The position numbers and the translations under genes are program-made. A model generated the notes under the pieces. The model was not told where the DNA came from. It saw only the letters and a list, made by a program, of their open reading frames with translations, and did not search any database. Source: Bacillota bacterium (GTDB lineage: Bacteria; Bacillota; Bacilli; Paenibacillales; Paenibacillaceae). From it: a stretch of DNA of 64,000 bases. Shown here one piece after another: positions 27,515 to 37,041 of the stretch. Location: contig JAEWPC010000081.1 in NCBI GenBank assembly GCA_023460795.1, positions 6,922-70,921 of the forward strand, read 5' to 3'. Numbering within the stretch: position 1 is the first letter of the stretch; the number at the start of each line of letters is the position of its first letter.

Positions 27515-27877
27515 TCAGCTCAATGTTTTTTTGATCGCTTCGATAACGCGGTCGGCTTGGAAAGGCTTAACGATGAAATCTTTCGCGCCCGCTTGGATCG
27601 CATCGATAACCATCGCTTGCTGACCCATTGCGGAACACATGATGATTTTGGCATTGGAATCCATCTTGCGGATTTCCTTCAGCGCCGCGATACCGTCCAT
27701 CTCCGGCATCGTGATGTCCATCGTTACGAGATCGGGATGAAGCTCTTTGTACTTCTCGACCGCTTGCGATCCGTCTTGCGCTTCCCCAACTACCTCATAA
27801 CCATTCTTCGTCAAAATGTCGCGAATCATCATGCGCATGAATGCTGCGTCGTCTACGATAAGAATGCGGTTTGCCAT
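27515..27877 (-). CDS. cheY: Chemotaxis response regulator CheY
   Basis: Single receiver domain of 120 aa. Acidic pair Asp9/Asp10, phospho-acceptor Asp54 (VTMDITMPEMDG), and Lys104 in FIVKPF. CheY-P binds the FliM and FliY N-termini to bias flagellar rotation. It lies between fliY and fliO as in B. subtilis. Confidence 0.97.
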   Translation of the reverse strand: MANRILIVDDAAFMRMMIRDILTKNGYEVVGEAQDGSQAVEKYKELHPDLVTMDITMPEMDGIAALKEIRKMDSNAKIIMCSAMGQQAMVIDAIQAGAKDFIVKPFQADRVIEAIKKTLS

Positions 27878-27898
27878 TTCTTTTTCCTCCCGATGTGC

Positions 27899-29173
27899 TT
27901 ATTGGATTTTTTGGACGCGATCCCATTGGCTGACGATGTCGGTTACCCGAACGCCGAAGTTCTCGTCGATGACGACAACCTCGCCTTTGGCGATCAATTT
28001 GTTATTCACCAAGATGTCTACAGGTTCGCCCGCCAGCTTGTCCAGTTCGATGATCGAGCCTTGGGACAGCTCCAAAATCTCCTTGATCTGCTTCTTCGTA
28101 CGGCCTAGTTCGACCGTCACTTTAAGAGGAATATCGAGCAGCAGATTGAGATTCGTTTCGTCGGTTTGCGCGAATCCGCCGCCTTGGAAGCTGGCGAACT
28201 GCACAGGGTTCACGTTGACGTTCCGATTCGCCGAGGTGCCGAGCGTCTGCGGATAAGCTTGCTGCGGCGGAGGCATGTAGGCTGCCGGCTGCGCCATCGG
28301 CTGTTCTTGATACATCGGAGGCGCTTGGTGCACCGGAGGCGGCGAAGCGTACGTCGGCGCCGACTGCGGAGTCGGTTCCGGTGCAACGTATGCCGGCTGT
28401 GCCGGAGGCGGCGCGTGCGTGACCGCTGGTTGTGCAGGCGCAGACGCTGCCGTCGGCGCTGGCTCTCCGCCGCCCATCAGGGAGCGTACAAGCTCTTTCG
28501 CGAACGGTACCGCTAGCAGCTGCATGATGGAAGAGTCGATCAAATCGCCGATTTTCAACCGGAACGAAATTTTGACGTACACCTCTTCGGTAGGCAGGTT
28601 GCTGACCCCGGCGTTGTTGCGCACGTCGAGAATATCGATACCCGGAGGCGAGATATTCACGAGCCGGTTGAAGATCGTGGACATCGAGGTCGCGGAAGAA
28701 CCCATCATCTGGTTCATCGCTTCCTGCACGGCGCTAATATGAATTTCGTTAAGCTCTTCCGAAGTTACGTTACCGTCTCCGCCAAGCATCAAGTCCGCGA
28801 TCACTTGCGCGTCGTGGGATTTGATAACAAGCGAGTTAATGCCCTCGAAGCCGTCGACATATCTAACGTGTACGGCTACATGAGGCTTAGGAAACTCTTC
28901 TTCGAATTGTTCTTTGGCGATCGCGGACACGGTCGGCGTCGTAATATCGACTTTCCGGCCGAGCAACGTGGATAATGCCGTCGCCGCGCTGCCGAACGTG
29001 ATGTTGCCGATCTCGCCGAGCGCGTCTTGCTCGAGCGGCGACAAGTAGTCGTCGATCGTCATCAAGCCCGATCCGGGACTTTCCTCGAAGGACGAACCTT
29101 CGTCTCCGCCGCCGGAAGATTGTCGCAACAGCGCGTCGATCTCCTCTTGCGACAAATAATCTTTACTCGTCAT
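27899..29173 (-). CDS. fliY: Flagellar C-ring protein and CheY-P phosphatase FliY
   Basis: Product of 424 aa. A FliM-like CheY-P-binding peptide at the N-terminus (LSQEEIDALL), a CheC-type phosphatase domain (about 45-230; LGEIGNITFGSAATA and AVQEAMNQMMGSSATS), a Pro/Ala-rich linker (about 240-325), and a C-terminal FliN-type SPOA domain (LLLDIPLKVTVELGRTKKQI). ATG 29173 lies inside the fliM end (11-nt overlap) and has AAGGAG about 12 nt upstream. Confidence 0.96.
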   Translation of the reverse strand: MTSKDYLSQEEIDALLRQSSGGGDEGSSFEESPGSGLMTIDDYLSPLEQDALGEIGNITFGSAATALSTLLGRKVDITTPTVSAIAKEQFEEEFPKPHVAVHVRYVDGFEGINSLVIKSHDAQVIADLMLGGDGNVTSEELNEIHISAVQEAMNQMMGSSATSMSTIFNRLVNISPPGIDILDVRNNAGVSNLPTEEVYVKISFRLKIGDLIDSSIMQLLAVPFAKELVRSLMGGGEPAPTAASAPAQPAVTHAPPPAQPAYVAPEPTPQSAPTYASPPPVHQAPPMYQEQPMAQPAAYMPPPQQAYPQTLGTSANRNVNVNPVQFASFQGGGFAQTDETNLNLLLDIPLKVTVELGRTKKQIKEILELSQGSIIELDKLAGEPVDILVNNKLIAKGEVVVIDENFGVRVTDIVSQWDRVQKIQ

Positions 29174-30164
29174 TGATATCTTCCACTCCTTCGCTGACGA
29201 TCTCATCTACTTGAATCGCCATCTTATCGCGCACGGTTCCTGGGCTGGCAATAAATTTGACCTTGTCTCCAACCTTTACTTCAAGGCCTTCGCCGGTCGG
29301 TTTGTGAAGCGCAATGACATCTCCGACGGAGAGGCTCAGAAACTCTCTAACCGATATCCGCGAATTGCCGAGTTCTGCGATAATCGACAATTTGGCTTTG
29401 CTGACCCGTTGTTCGAGCAACTCCTGCTCTTCCGGAGCGCGAGTCTTCTTCTGGTTAACGAACCAGTGATGCACGGACAACCTGGACATGATCGGTTCGA
29501 TGACGATATGGGGAATACATAGGTTGATCATCCCCGTCGTATCGCCGATCTTCGTACTGAGCGAGATGAGAGCGATCGTCTCGTTCGGAGATACGATCTG
29601 CATAAACTGCGGATTCGTCTCGAGAGCTTCCATGCGAGGCTGCAGATCGATGATCGTTCGCCACGCTTCCTGCAAGCTTTCGAACGCCCGGCTGAATATT
29701 TTCTCCATGATGATCGTCTCGATCTCCGTCAGGCTGCCGATCTTCGAAGGCGCCGAACCGGCTCCGCCGAGCAATCGGTCGAGCATCGCGAATGCGACGT
29801 TCGGATGAACCTCGAGTACCATGCGCCCTTCCAAAGGTTCCGCCTCGAAAATATTAAGCACGGTCATCTTCGGGATGGAGCGGATGAATTCATCGTAAGG
29901 AAGCTGTTCGACCTGTACAACGCTGATCTGAACGAATGTCCGCAGCTGGGCTGAAAAATACGTTGTCAAGAAACGCGCGAAGTTTTCGTGGATTCGCGTC
30001 AAGCTGCGAAGGTGATCCTTGGAGAACCGCATCGCGCGTTTGAAGTCGTACACGCGAACTTTCTTCTGCGTCTCTTCCTTTTTGAGCTCTTCCGCGTCCA
30101 TTTCGCCTGAGGATAGCGCCGCTAATAGCGCGTCTATCTCATTTTGTGACAGAACGTCAACCAC
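29163..30164 (-). CDS. fliM: Flagellar motor switch protein FliM
   Basis: Product of 333 aa. N-terminal CheY-P-binding motif LSQNEIDALLAAL, CheC-like middle domain, and a C-terminal SPOA domain (about 250-325). GTG 30164 is chosen because AAAGGGG is 8 nt upstream and B. subtilis FliM starts at the equivalent point; a GTG 9 nt earlier is nearly on the ribosome site. It is 40 nt behind fliL. Confidence 0.95.
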   Translation of the reverse strand: MVDVLSQNEIDALLAALSSGEMDAEELKKEETQKKVRVYDFKRAMRFSKDHLRSLTRIHENFARFLTTYFSAQLRTFVQISVVQVEQLPYDEFIRSIPKMTVLNIFEAEPLEGRMVLEVHPNVAFAMLDRLLGGAGSAPSKIGSLTEIETIIMEKIFSRAFESLQEAWRTIIDLQPRMEALETNPQFMQIVSPNETIALISLSTKIGDTTGMINLCIPHIVIEPIMSRLSVHHWFVNQKKTRAPEEQELLEQRVSKAKLSIIAELGNSRISVREFLSLSVGDVIALHKPTGEGLEVKVGDKVKFIASPGTVRDKMAIQVDEIVSEGVEDINDE

Positions 30165-30204
30165 AACTCTCACCCCTTTCTATCGATGACTGATATGTAA
30201 CCTA

Positions 30205-30690
30205 TTAGATCAGCGCGATCAAGAAATTCGTAATATCCACCTTCGTTAACTTGCCCTCCGATAGAACGGCGTTAATCGAATTGATCAGGCTGGCTGTCAG
30301 TTGGTCTTTGCCTTTCGAGTCGCTGATCTCGTCCGGGGACATAAGGCTCAGGGCGCGAATGACGATAGGCTGAATCTTGATATTTTTGATTTTATCGAAC
30401 TCTTCCTTCGCATCCGAGGAATCCAGCGTGAAAGCCAGATCCAGCATGGCTACGTGATCGAGGTCCGACAAATTGGTCTTGATATCGGTTAATTCGGAAG
30501 TAACCTTAAGCATTTCATCCGCAGTCATCGGCGGTTCGGCTTGTACTTGCTCGACGCTTTCCTTCGCCTTCTGGTCAGGATCGGCGTTCTTATCGTCCTT
30601 ATCCAAGGTTGACCAGAAGTAGATTCCGGCTATCGCGATAAGTGTGATCGCTAGTAAAAGCGATACGAGCCAAGGCAACAGTTTTTTCAT
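30205..30690 (-). CDS. fliL: Flagellar basal-body-associated protein FliL
   Basis: Product of 161 aa with one N-terminal membrane helix (about 7-26) and the extracytoplasmic FliL domain ending IDITNFLIALI-like (KVDITNFLIALI). It supports stator function near the basal body. Its start overlaps the flbD stop by 4 nt. Confidence 0.9.
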   Translation of the reverse strand: MKKLLPWLVSLLLAITLIAIAGIYFWSTLDKDDKNADPDQKAKESVEQVQAEPPMTADEMLKVTSELTDIKTNLSDLDHVAMLDLAFTLDSSDAKEEFDKIKNIKIQPIVIRALSLMSPDEISDSKGKDQLTASLINSINAVLSEGKLTKVDITNFLIALI

Positions 30691-30920
30691 GACGAAGCTC
30701 CCTCCGATTGCGTGTCCGCTTTGCTAGTTACCGCCGCTAACACGCCTATGCTGCGTAAGTAATGCCGGATAGCCCGGATTACGTCCGAAGAATTTTCGGT
30801 GACAATGTATTTCTTGCCTGTAGTAAGCGTGATAAGCGTGTCGGGCATTTCTTCCACGGTTTCGATCAATAGCGCGTTAACGTGGAGTTTCGTGCCGTTA
30901 AGCCGCGTTACGAGAATCAT
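30687..30920 (-). CDS. flbD: FlbD/SwrD-family small flagellar protein
   Basis: Product of 77 aa. MILVTRLNGTKLHVNALLIE and TTGKKYIVTENSSDVI define the family. In B. subtilis this gene (swrD/ylzI) raises flagellar motor power. It lies 61 nt after flgG, across a strong hairpin, and overlaps fliL. Confidence 0.93.
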   Translation of the reverse strand: MILVTRLNGTKLHVNALLIETVEEMPDTLITLTTGKKYIVTENSSDVIRAIRHYLRSIGVLAAVTSKADTQSEGASS

Positions 30921-30937
30921 AACATTGGGCCTCCAAG

Positions 30938-30973
30938 CTGCCTGGGGAGAGCCGAGAAGCTCTCCCGGGGCAG
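30938..30973 (-). promoter_or_regulatory. Hairpin between flgG and flbD
   Basis: GGGAGAGC (30945-30952) pairs perfectly with GCTCTCCC (30959-30966), with outer CTGCC/GGCAG arms, on a 6-nt loop. It begins 9 nt after the flgG stop codon. There is no T-run, so mRNA stabilisation or pausing is likelier than termination. Confidence 0.55.
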
Positions 30974-30981
30974 AAATTCAA

Positions 30982-31806
30982 TTAGCGTTTCAAGTTAACG
31001 ACTTCTTGCAGAATTTCATCGGAAGTCGAGATGATGCGAGAGTTCGCTTGGAAGCCGCGTTGCGCGACGATCATCTCGGTGAATTCGCTCGTCAGATCGA
31101 CGTTCGACATCTCGAGCTGACCGGAGATAATCGCGCCAGTGCCCGTCTCGGCGTCCGCCGCGAAGCCGATCTCGAATTCTCCGTCAGGCATCGCGTTCGG
31201 CGTTACGAGGTACAGGTTGCCGCCGACTTTCTCGAGGCCGCCCGGGTTAACGACTTTGACGACGCCGATCTGGATGTCCGTCGGGGTGGCAAGTCCGGTT
31301 TCGTCGACCGTGATCAGTCTGCCGTCTTGTCCGATCGAGAACGCCGTTACCGTCTCGTCGAGAATGATCGGACCGCCGTCGGCTCCGAGGACAAACATCC
31401 CGTCGGCGTTAACGAGCTGGCGAGCCGCATCGATCGTGAAGTTGCCCGCGCGGGTCAAATATCTAGCGCCGTCGCCGTCTCCCGTCGGAGTGACGACGAA
31501 GAATCCGTCGCCGTCGATACGCAGGTCCGTCGGGACGTTCGTCGTCATCGCGCTGCCTGGCGTATGGATCGTATCGATCGAAGCGATCGCGACGCCGAGG
31601 CCGACTTGCTTGGCGTTAACGCCGCCGGACGTGCCTTCCACCGGAGCCGTGACGCCGGACATCGACTGGCTGAGAATATCTTTGAACATGACGCGGCCAG
31701 CTTTGAAACCCGTCGTATTGACGTTGGCGATATTGTTGCCGATGACATCAAGCTTCGCTTGGAAACCGCGCATACCCGATACGCCGGAATACATAGAACG
31801 CAACAT
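30982..31806 (-). CDS. flgG: Flagellar hook / distal-rod family protein FlgG (FlgE of Bacillus)
   Basis: Product of 274 aa. N-terminal rod/hook signature (MLRSMYSGVSGMRGFQAKLD, NNIANVNTTGFK) and C-terminal VDLTSEFTEMIVAQRGFQAN. Its place just behind flgD argues that it is the hook subunit, as for the B. subtilis gene here, although its length is FlgG-like. ATG 31806 follows GGGAGG; the frame extends upstream without a better site. Confidence 0.93.
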   Translation of the reverse strand: MLRSMYSGVSGMRGFQAKLDVIGNNIANVNTTGFKAGRVMFKDILSQSMSGVTAPVEGTSGGVNAKQVGLGVAIASIDTIHTPGSAMTTNVPTDLRIDGDGFFVVTPTGDGDGARYLTRAGNFTIDAARQLVNADGMFVLGADGGPIILDETVTAFSIGQDGRLITVDETGLATPTDIQIGVVKVVNPGGLEKVGGNLYLVTPNAMPDGEFEIGFAADAETGTGAIISGQLEMSNVDLTSEFTEMIVAQRGFQANSRIISTSDEILQEVVNLKR

Positions 31807-31900
31807 GTAATGCCTACCTCCCGCAATGTTTGGATAAGGCCGCTTCAATCGGTCCGCGGCCAAGGGCTTCCTTCAGATAGGACCGGCCCTGTTGGTTTAC

Positions 31901-32293
31901 TTAACTTACGACTACCGCGCTGTCGATCTGAGTGAACACGTGCTCTCGCATCGAGTTGCCGTCCATCGCCGTAACGACCGTACGGTTCGGAACGTTCACG
32001 ATCATCGCGATATCTCTGAACAATACGAGCGAATCTCTCGCGCCTTTGGCTGCGGCTTGATCGATTGCGCTTGCGATTCTGTTCAGTTGCTCCGGCATGA
32101 GTTCGATTCCTCTCTGCTGCAGACGCTGCTGCGCGTGAGAGCTGAACTTCAGCTGTTGCTTCTCGAGCAATTCCTTGAACGAGACGTTGCCGCTTGCGCC
32201 GGCTGGATTGCGAATGAGATTAGGATGACTTTGAAGCGGTCCGGTTCGTCCCGTCGTAAACTGGTGGGCGGTGATCCGGTCAGTCACTTCCAT
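31901..32293 (-). CDS. Flagellar operon protein (TIGR02530 family)
   Basis: Product of 130 aa of the conserved family found next to flgD in Firmicutes. SFKELLEKQQLKFSSHAQQR and RDIAMIVNVPNRTVVTAMDG are the recognisable parts. It has no membrane helix and is probably cytoplasmic. Function is not established to my knowledge. ATG 32293 is very close (3 nt) to GGAGG; a GTG 6 nt downstream is an alternative. It overlaps flgD by 14 nt. Confidence 0.9.
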   Translation of the reverse strand: MEVTDRITAHQFTTGRTGPLQSHPNLIRNPAGASGNVSFKELLEKQQLKFSSHAQQRLQQRGIELMPEQLNRIASAIDQAAAKGARDSLVLFRDIAMIVNVPNRTVVTAMDGNSMREHVFTQIDSAVVVS

Positions 32294-32753
32294 CCACCTC
32301 CGATTCGCCTCCGCTTGCTCTCGGATACGTAATGGATAGAATATCGGCGACCTTAACCTCTAAATTCTGTACCTTCGCGAATTGCAAGCCGTCGCGCCAC
32401 ACGATGGAGTCTACGATGCCGGAATGGTTCGTTACCTCTCCGCTTTCGGCCGTATCCACCCAGGAAATTTCGGTTCCGATCAAGCCGGCTGCCATTCCGG
32501 CCGATTGCCTAAGCGCGGACATTTCCTTGGACATGTTCATCATTTGTTCCAGCGAGGAGAACTGCGCCATCTGAGCGATGAACTCCTTGTCCTGTAGCGG
32601 CTGCATCGGATCTTGGTTACGCAATTGGGTAACGAGAATTTGCAGGAATTGATCTTTGCCAAGTTCCTTCGTCGGCGTTCTAGCCGCCTTCTGAACGTTG
32701 CTCGCCGCGTAATACGGCCATACGTTCGTCGTTCCTACTGCTCCGTCTGCCAC
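32280..32753 (-). CDS. flgD: Flagellar hook assembly (capping) protein FlgD
   Basis: Product of 157 aa. LGKDQFLQILVTQLRNQDPM and FIAQMAQFSSLEQMMNM are the FlgD core. The short C-terminus ends in an acidic tail. GTG 32753 is chosen because GGAGGTG lies about 6 nt upstream; the in-frame ATG at 32771 sits before that ribosome site. Confidence 0.94.
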   Translation of the reverse strand: MADGAVGTTNVWPYYAASNVQKAARTPTKELGKDQFLQILVTQLRNQDPMQPLQDKEFIAQMAQFSSLEQMMNMSKEMSALRQSAGMAAGLIGTEISWVDTAESGEVTNHSGIVDSIVWRDGLQFAKVQNLEVKVADILSITYPRASGGESEVDGSD

Positions 32754-32777
32754 AGGCTTCACCTCCTTCATTCAGCG

Positions 32778-34211
32778 TTATGCCGTGACATTCAGCGAGC
32801 TGCCGTAACCGGCTTCCCGTAGCGTCGATGTGCGTGCAAGCTCGTCCTCGAAATCGACCTTGTCTTCGTACGTTCCGTTATCTCCGCGATTGTTCGAACC
32901 GTTGCCGTTGCCGGCGAAGCCGTTCTGACGCCCATCCTGATTAAGGAAAGACATCGTATTCGCATTGGACGGTTGCTGCACGACTTCCAGTCGATCGACT
33001 TGCAGACCTTGCGCGCCTAGCGACGATCTAAGCTGAGACATTTGGTTCTCGAGCATTTCGCGCGCCATGGCGTTGTCGGTCATGAATTGCGCGGTCAGCT
33101 GTCCGTTCTGCATCACGATGCGAATATCGACTTGTCCGAGATGCTCCGGGGTCAGCGTCAGTCTTGCCTCCGTCGTTCCGTTCCCTTGCGTCAGCAAAAA
33201 TTGTTTAACCATGAATTTCTGCATCTGCTCGGCGAATTGCTGTACGGGAACTTGAGCAGGCATGGCGGCTTTCGCTTGCGCGGCTTCCGCGGCGGCCTTC
33301 ACGTCTTGGTTCAAGAACGTCCAAGCGGGTTGGCTGTCCGTTCCGGCAGTCTCTTCTCCGGATAGGACTGGCGCTACGTTAGCGGCTTGTCCATCGGCGG
33401 ATACGTTCTCGCTTCCGGGTTTGACGACTTGGAACTTCCACACGGGATCTCTCAGTGCCGGTGCAGAGGTCTTATTGTCGACCGCTACCGTCATCGCTTG
33501 ATTCGCAGCGTCTTTGGAAGTCGTTGTCCCTTCCGCAGCTGGCTTCGAACCGCGATTCAGAGCCGTATTCGTCTGTTCGTCAGCTGCTTGAAGCTGCTCC
33601 GGAGTTGCGCCTGCGCTTGCGCCGATCTGATCGTTCAGCGCTTTAATCATCGTATGCAGCTCTCCGAACATCGCCGGAGATTGTTTCAGCAACTCGGGGT
33701 TGCGCGTCAGCGCGTCCGTTACTTGCTGCAACGTCGACTTCAAAGCGGCAACGAGCATCTGTCCCGTCGATTGAGCGTTCCGAGAAGCGTCAGTATCGAG
33801 CACCGATACCGAGTCTTCCTGGACAGGCGCTTCATTCGAAGGCTGAGCGATCTCGATCTGCTGCAGGATGCCTTGGAAAGCGACCAACAACGCAGCAAGC
33901 TGATCGTTGTTCTCATCGGTCATCTGTCCGTCTTGCTCCAGTTGTCCAAGCTGTTCCATGAGCTTAGCGAGCATCGCCAGCAATTCGTCCGACTGTCCAT
34001 CGGCAGGGTTCAATCCCAGTTGACCAAGCGCCGCGACTAGTCCGAGCGGCATCATCGCGTTGCCGGCCGCGGCGTTCTCGCCCGAGCCGTTCATCACGCC
34101 GAACAGCGCGCCTGCGAAGCCGCTGCCGCTTGCTCCGTTCGCGGCTCCCGATTGGGAAGACGTCGGCGTTGCGAGCGTTGCGATAGGTGCGGTTGTTATA
34201 GGCATGTTCAT
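32778..34211 (-). CDS. fliK: Flagellar hook-length control protein FliK
   Basis: Product of 477 aa. A long Ala/Gln/Ser-rich ruler region (about 1-330) with no compact fold visible, then the C-terminal hook-length domain (ARLTLTPEHLGQVDIRIVMQ ... LRSSLGAQGLQVDRLEV). ATG 34211 has AAAGGAGGTG about 8 nt upstream. It sets hook length by switching FlhB. Confidence 0.9.
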   Translation of the reverse strand: MNMPITTAPIATLATPTSSQSGAANGASGSGFAGALFGVMNGSGENAAAGNAMMPLGLVAALGQLGLNPADGQSDELLAMLAKLMEQLGQLEQDGQMTDENNDQLAALLVAFQGILQQIEIAQPSNEAPVQEDSVSVLDTDASRNAQSTGQMLVAALKSTLQQVTDALTRNPELLKQSPAMFGELHTMIKALNDQIGASAGATPEQLQAADEQTNTALNRGSKPAAEGTTTSKDAANQAMTVAVDNKTSAPALRDPVWKFQVVKPGSENVSADGQAANVAPVLSGEETAGTDSQPAWTFLNQDVKAAAEAAQAKAAMPAQVPVQQFAEQMQKFMVKQFLLTQGNGTTEARLTLTPEHLGQVDIRIVMQNGQLTAQFMTDNAMAREMLENQMSQLRSSLGAQGLQVDRLEVVQQPSNANTMSFLNQDGRQNGFAGNGNGSNNRGDNGTYEDKVDFEDELARTSTLREAGYGSSLNVTA

Positions 34212-34267
34212 CTTGTTTTCACCTCCTTTCAATAGAAGCGGTTGAATTCCATTGTGGGATAACAAGC

Positions 34268-35182
34268 TTATGGATTTACGGGCATCAGCTTGCCGATCAA
34301 CGCTACTGTCGTTTTCTTGTCTTTGTCCGTCATGGCCGTCAATATCGCGGAGCGCGAATTGTTATCCAGCACGCCTAGAATACGCAACGCTTTACTTTGG
34401 CTTGTCGCGGCCATCTGGAGCAGCAGGTCGGCTGCCTTATCCGGCGCCATCGCCGAGAACGTGCGATTCAGCTCGGTCGTATCCAAGGTCGATGCCTCGG
34501 CGCCTGCGCCGATCTCCAGCTCGTCAATGCGAGATTGCAAGGCTGCGATCTCGCGATCGTTAACCTTATCCGAGTCCTTCAGCTTGATCGTGACTTCGGC
34601 TGCCACTCTCGGAGTCATTCTCTCGAGCACTTTGCCGCGTTGATCCGTCGACATCGCACCGAGCACGAGCGCCGCTTCTTCGACGGTCATGCTCTCGAGT
34701 ATCGGTCCGGCTTTGCTTGGCGACATCTTCGCGTACATATCCGCAAGAGAAGAAATTTTATTCGCGTATTCCTCGGTCGACACCGTCTTGTCCGCGGATT
34801 CCTTCTTCAGCATATCGAGCTCTGCTTGCATGCTCTCGATCGTCTTGGCGTCTTGTTGCGCTTGTTCGGTCGCTTGCTTGAGCGCGTTCTCCCGATCCGT
34901 TAACAACGCGTTAAGCTCAGCGAGCTTGGTCTTGGCGTTGCCTACCGTTAACTCCTCGTCGGTTGCCGGCGTTGCCGTATCCGACGGTTCCGCGGGATCC
35001 GGCACGATCGATTTCACGACCGGAATTTTATTGCCGATCTCCAGTGCCGCGTCGCGCCACTCCTTATTGAACATCAGGAGCAGTACGCCAAGCAGCACCG
35101 CGGTGAACAAAACAGGGGTTATGAAGAAGAGAAACCGTTCGAACCCGCTGTAGCTTTCCTTCTCGACGTCTGCGCTCGCCAC
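34268..35182 (-). CDS. ylxF: YlxF/MotE-like membrane protein with MgtE N-terminal-type domain
   Basis: Product of 304 aa. One membrane helix (about 16-42), a coiled coil (about 80-150), then a helical MgtE_N-like repeat domain (MSPSKAGPILESMTVEEAAL, MSTDQRGKVLERMTP) and a second similar stretch near the C-terminus (AMAPDKAADLLLQMA). It matches B. subtilis YlxF in position. GTG 35182 follows GGAGGGAG. A chaperone role toward the motor is suggested for homologues; not shown here. Confidence 0.85.
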   Translation of the reverse strand: MASADVEKESYSGFERFLFFITPVLFTAVLLGVLLLMFNKEWRDAALEIGNKIPVVKSIVPDPAEPSDTATPATDEELTVGNAKTKLAELNALLTDRENALKQATEQAQQDAKTIESMQAELDMLKKESADKTVSTEEYANKISSLADMYAKMSPSKAGPILESMTVEEAALVLGAMSTDQRGKVLERMTPRVAAEVTIKLKDSDKVNDREIAALQSRIDELEIGAGAEASTLDTTELNRTFSAMAPDKAADLLLQMAATSQSKALRILGVLDNNSRSAILTAMTDKDKKTTVALIGKLMPVNP

Positions 35183-35221
35183 GTTTCTCCCTCCTTTGCA
35201 TTCGAGGTTATAGTACTTGCC

Positions 35222-35668
35222 TTAAGCGCGCAGCGCGTTGCCTGCGCGGACGATCGCAATCTCGTCAAGTTCGTTCTGCTCGCGGCTCAGCCATGCGAGC
35301 TTAAAGCGTTCGAGAGCGTGTTCCCTTGCGTTGAGCCACACCTTCTCGTCGATCATTTTGCCGGTAAGCCGTCTTTGCCGATATTCGACCTCTATGGCGG
35401 CCGATCGGACGTCTTCGCTTTGCGTTCTGATTCTGTCGTCCAGCACTTCTATGTACTGCTGAAGCTCCGTGAGGCGAGCCAGCGGCGTAGGCTGAGCGGT
35501 CATTCGTTCGAGCGACTGCTCGACCTCGGTGCGCTCGTTCACCAGATCAGCCATCTTATCTTCCTCTTGCCTGAGCTTGCTCAGCGAAGCGGCGTATTCC
35601 CACTCCGCCATCGACTTCTCGCTGCCCTTCAGATCGACGATTTTCTGCAACGGATAATTGAAACGCAT
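35222..35668 (-). CDS. fliJ: Flagellar export chaperone FliJ
   Basis: Product of 148 aa, almost wholly alpha-helical coiled coil, beginning MRFNYPLQKIVDLKGSEKSM as in Firmicute FliJ. It acts with the FliI ATPase in export. The nearest purine-rich site (GGGAG) is about 15 nt from ATG 35668, longer than usual. Confidence 0.9.
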   Translation of the reverse strand: MRFNYPLQKIVDLKGSEKSMAEWEYAASLSKLRQEEDKMADLVNERTEVEQSLERMTAQPTPLARLTELQQYIEVLDDRIRTQSEDVRSAAIEVEYRQRRLTGKMIDEKVWLNAREHALERFKLAWLSREQNELDEIAIVRAGNALRA

Positions 35669-35721
35669 GATCGGTTACGGTCATCTCCCGCGTCCATCAG
35701 AGTATGAATCCTTCCATCCTG

Positions 35722-37041
35722 CTACCGCTTGAAGAAGTCGATGAGCAGTCTCTCTTGCGCTTCCTCCAGCGTAATCTTCTCGTCCGTGCGCTGTTGCGTG
35801 TAGGCGCGTATTAAGTCGATATATTGGATCGCTTTATCGATCTCGGGGTTGGACCCTTTCTGATAAGCGCCGATATTGATTAAGTCCTCCGCGTCGCGGT
35901 ACACCGCAAGCAATCGCTTCAGCTCTTCCGCGGCCATCTGCTGGTCTCTCGTGACGATATCCTTCATGACGCGGCTAACGCTTGACAGGACGTCGATGGC
36001 GGGAAAATGACCTTTGTTCGCCAAGCTCCGATGGAGCACGATGTGACCGTCCAGGATACCTCTTACCGCGTCCGCGATCGGCTCGTTCATATCGTCGCCG
36101 TCGACGAGTACCGTGTAGAACGCGGTGATCGAGCCCGTCGGCCCCGTCCCCGCCCGTTCCAGCAGCTTCGGAAGCGCGGCGAATACCGACGGGGTATATC
36201 CCCGGGTCGCCGGCGGCTCCCCGATCGCCAGCCCGACTTCGCGGAGCGCCATCGCGTAACGCGTGACGGAGTCCATCATCAGCATCACGTTCAGTCCGCG
36301 ATCCCGGAAGTACTCGGCAATCGTAGTCGCGATCAGCGCGCCTTTCATCCGGACAAGCGCCGGTTGATCGGACGTCGCGACGATGACGACGGAACGGGCA
36401 AGCCCTTCGGGACCGAGGTCCCTCTCGATGAACTCGAGAACCTCGCGTCCGCGTTCGCCGACTAGCGCGATTACGTTGACGTCGGCCGACGTGTTGCGGG
36501 CGACCATGCCGAGCAGCGTACTCTTGCCGACGCCCGAGCCTGCGAAGATGCCGACGCGTTGACCTTGCCCGACGGTCAGCAAGCCGTCGATCGCGCGAAC
36601 TCCGATCCCCAGCGGCTGCGTGACTCTCGGACGCATAAGCGGGTTGCCGGGCGAGTTCTGCGTCGAGTGATGCGACATCCGAACCGGCAATCGCGATCCG
36701 TCGAGCGGTCTTCCGAGGCCGTCAAGCACTTTGCCGAGCAGCTCCGAGCCGACTTGTACGGTGAGCGGTCCGCCCGTTGCGACAACGTCGCAGCCCGGAC
36801 CGATCGAATACAGCTCGCCGAGCGGCATGAGCAGAACTCGGTTATCCCGGAAGCCTACGACTTCCGCGAGGACCGGCGCCCCGCCCTTCATCGGGTGGAT
36901 CGTGCATACGTCCCCGATGCTGGCGTCGGGACCTTCCGACTCGACGGTAAGGCCGATGACTTGCATGACCTTGCCGTTCACTCTCACCGGATCCATATGT
37001 CTAAGCGCGTCCGTGTAACGGTGAGAATCAAGGAGCTTCAT
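35722..37041 (-). CDS. fliI: Flagellum-specific export ATPase FliI
   Basis: Product of 439 aa related to F1-beta. Walker A GSGVGKST at residues 168-175; Walker B MLMMDSVTRYAMALREVGLA; PATRGYTPSVFA follows. Full length. Overlaps fliH by 14 nt. Confidence 0.97.
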   Translation of the reverse strand: MKLLDSHRYTDALRHMDPVRVNGKVMQVIGLTVESEGPDASIGDVCTIHPMKGGAPVLAEVVGFRDNRVLLMPLGELYSIGPGCDVVATGGPLTVQVGSELLGKVLDGLGRPLDGSRLPVRMSHHSTQNSPGNPLMRPRVTQPLGIGVRAIDGLLTVGQGQRVGIFAGSGVGKSTLLGMVARNTSADVNVIALVGERGREVLEFIERDLGPEGLARSVVIVATSDQPALVRMKGALIATTIAEYFRDRGLNVMLMMDSVTRYAMALREVGLAIGEPPATRGYTPSVFAALPKLLERAGTGPTGSITAFYTVLVDGDDMNEPIADAVRGILDGHIVLHRSLANKGHFPAIDVLSSVSRVMKDIVTRDQQMAAEELKRLLAVYRDAEDLINIGAYQKGSNPEIDKAIQYIDLIRAYTQQRTDEKITLEEAQERLLIDFFKR

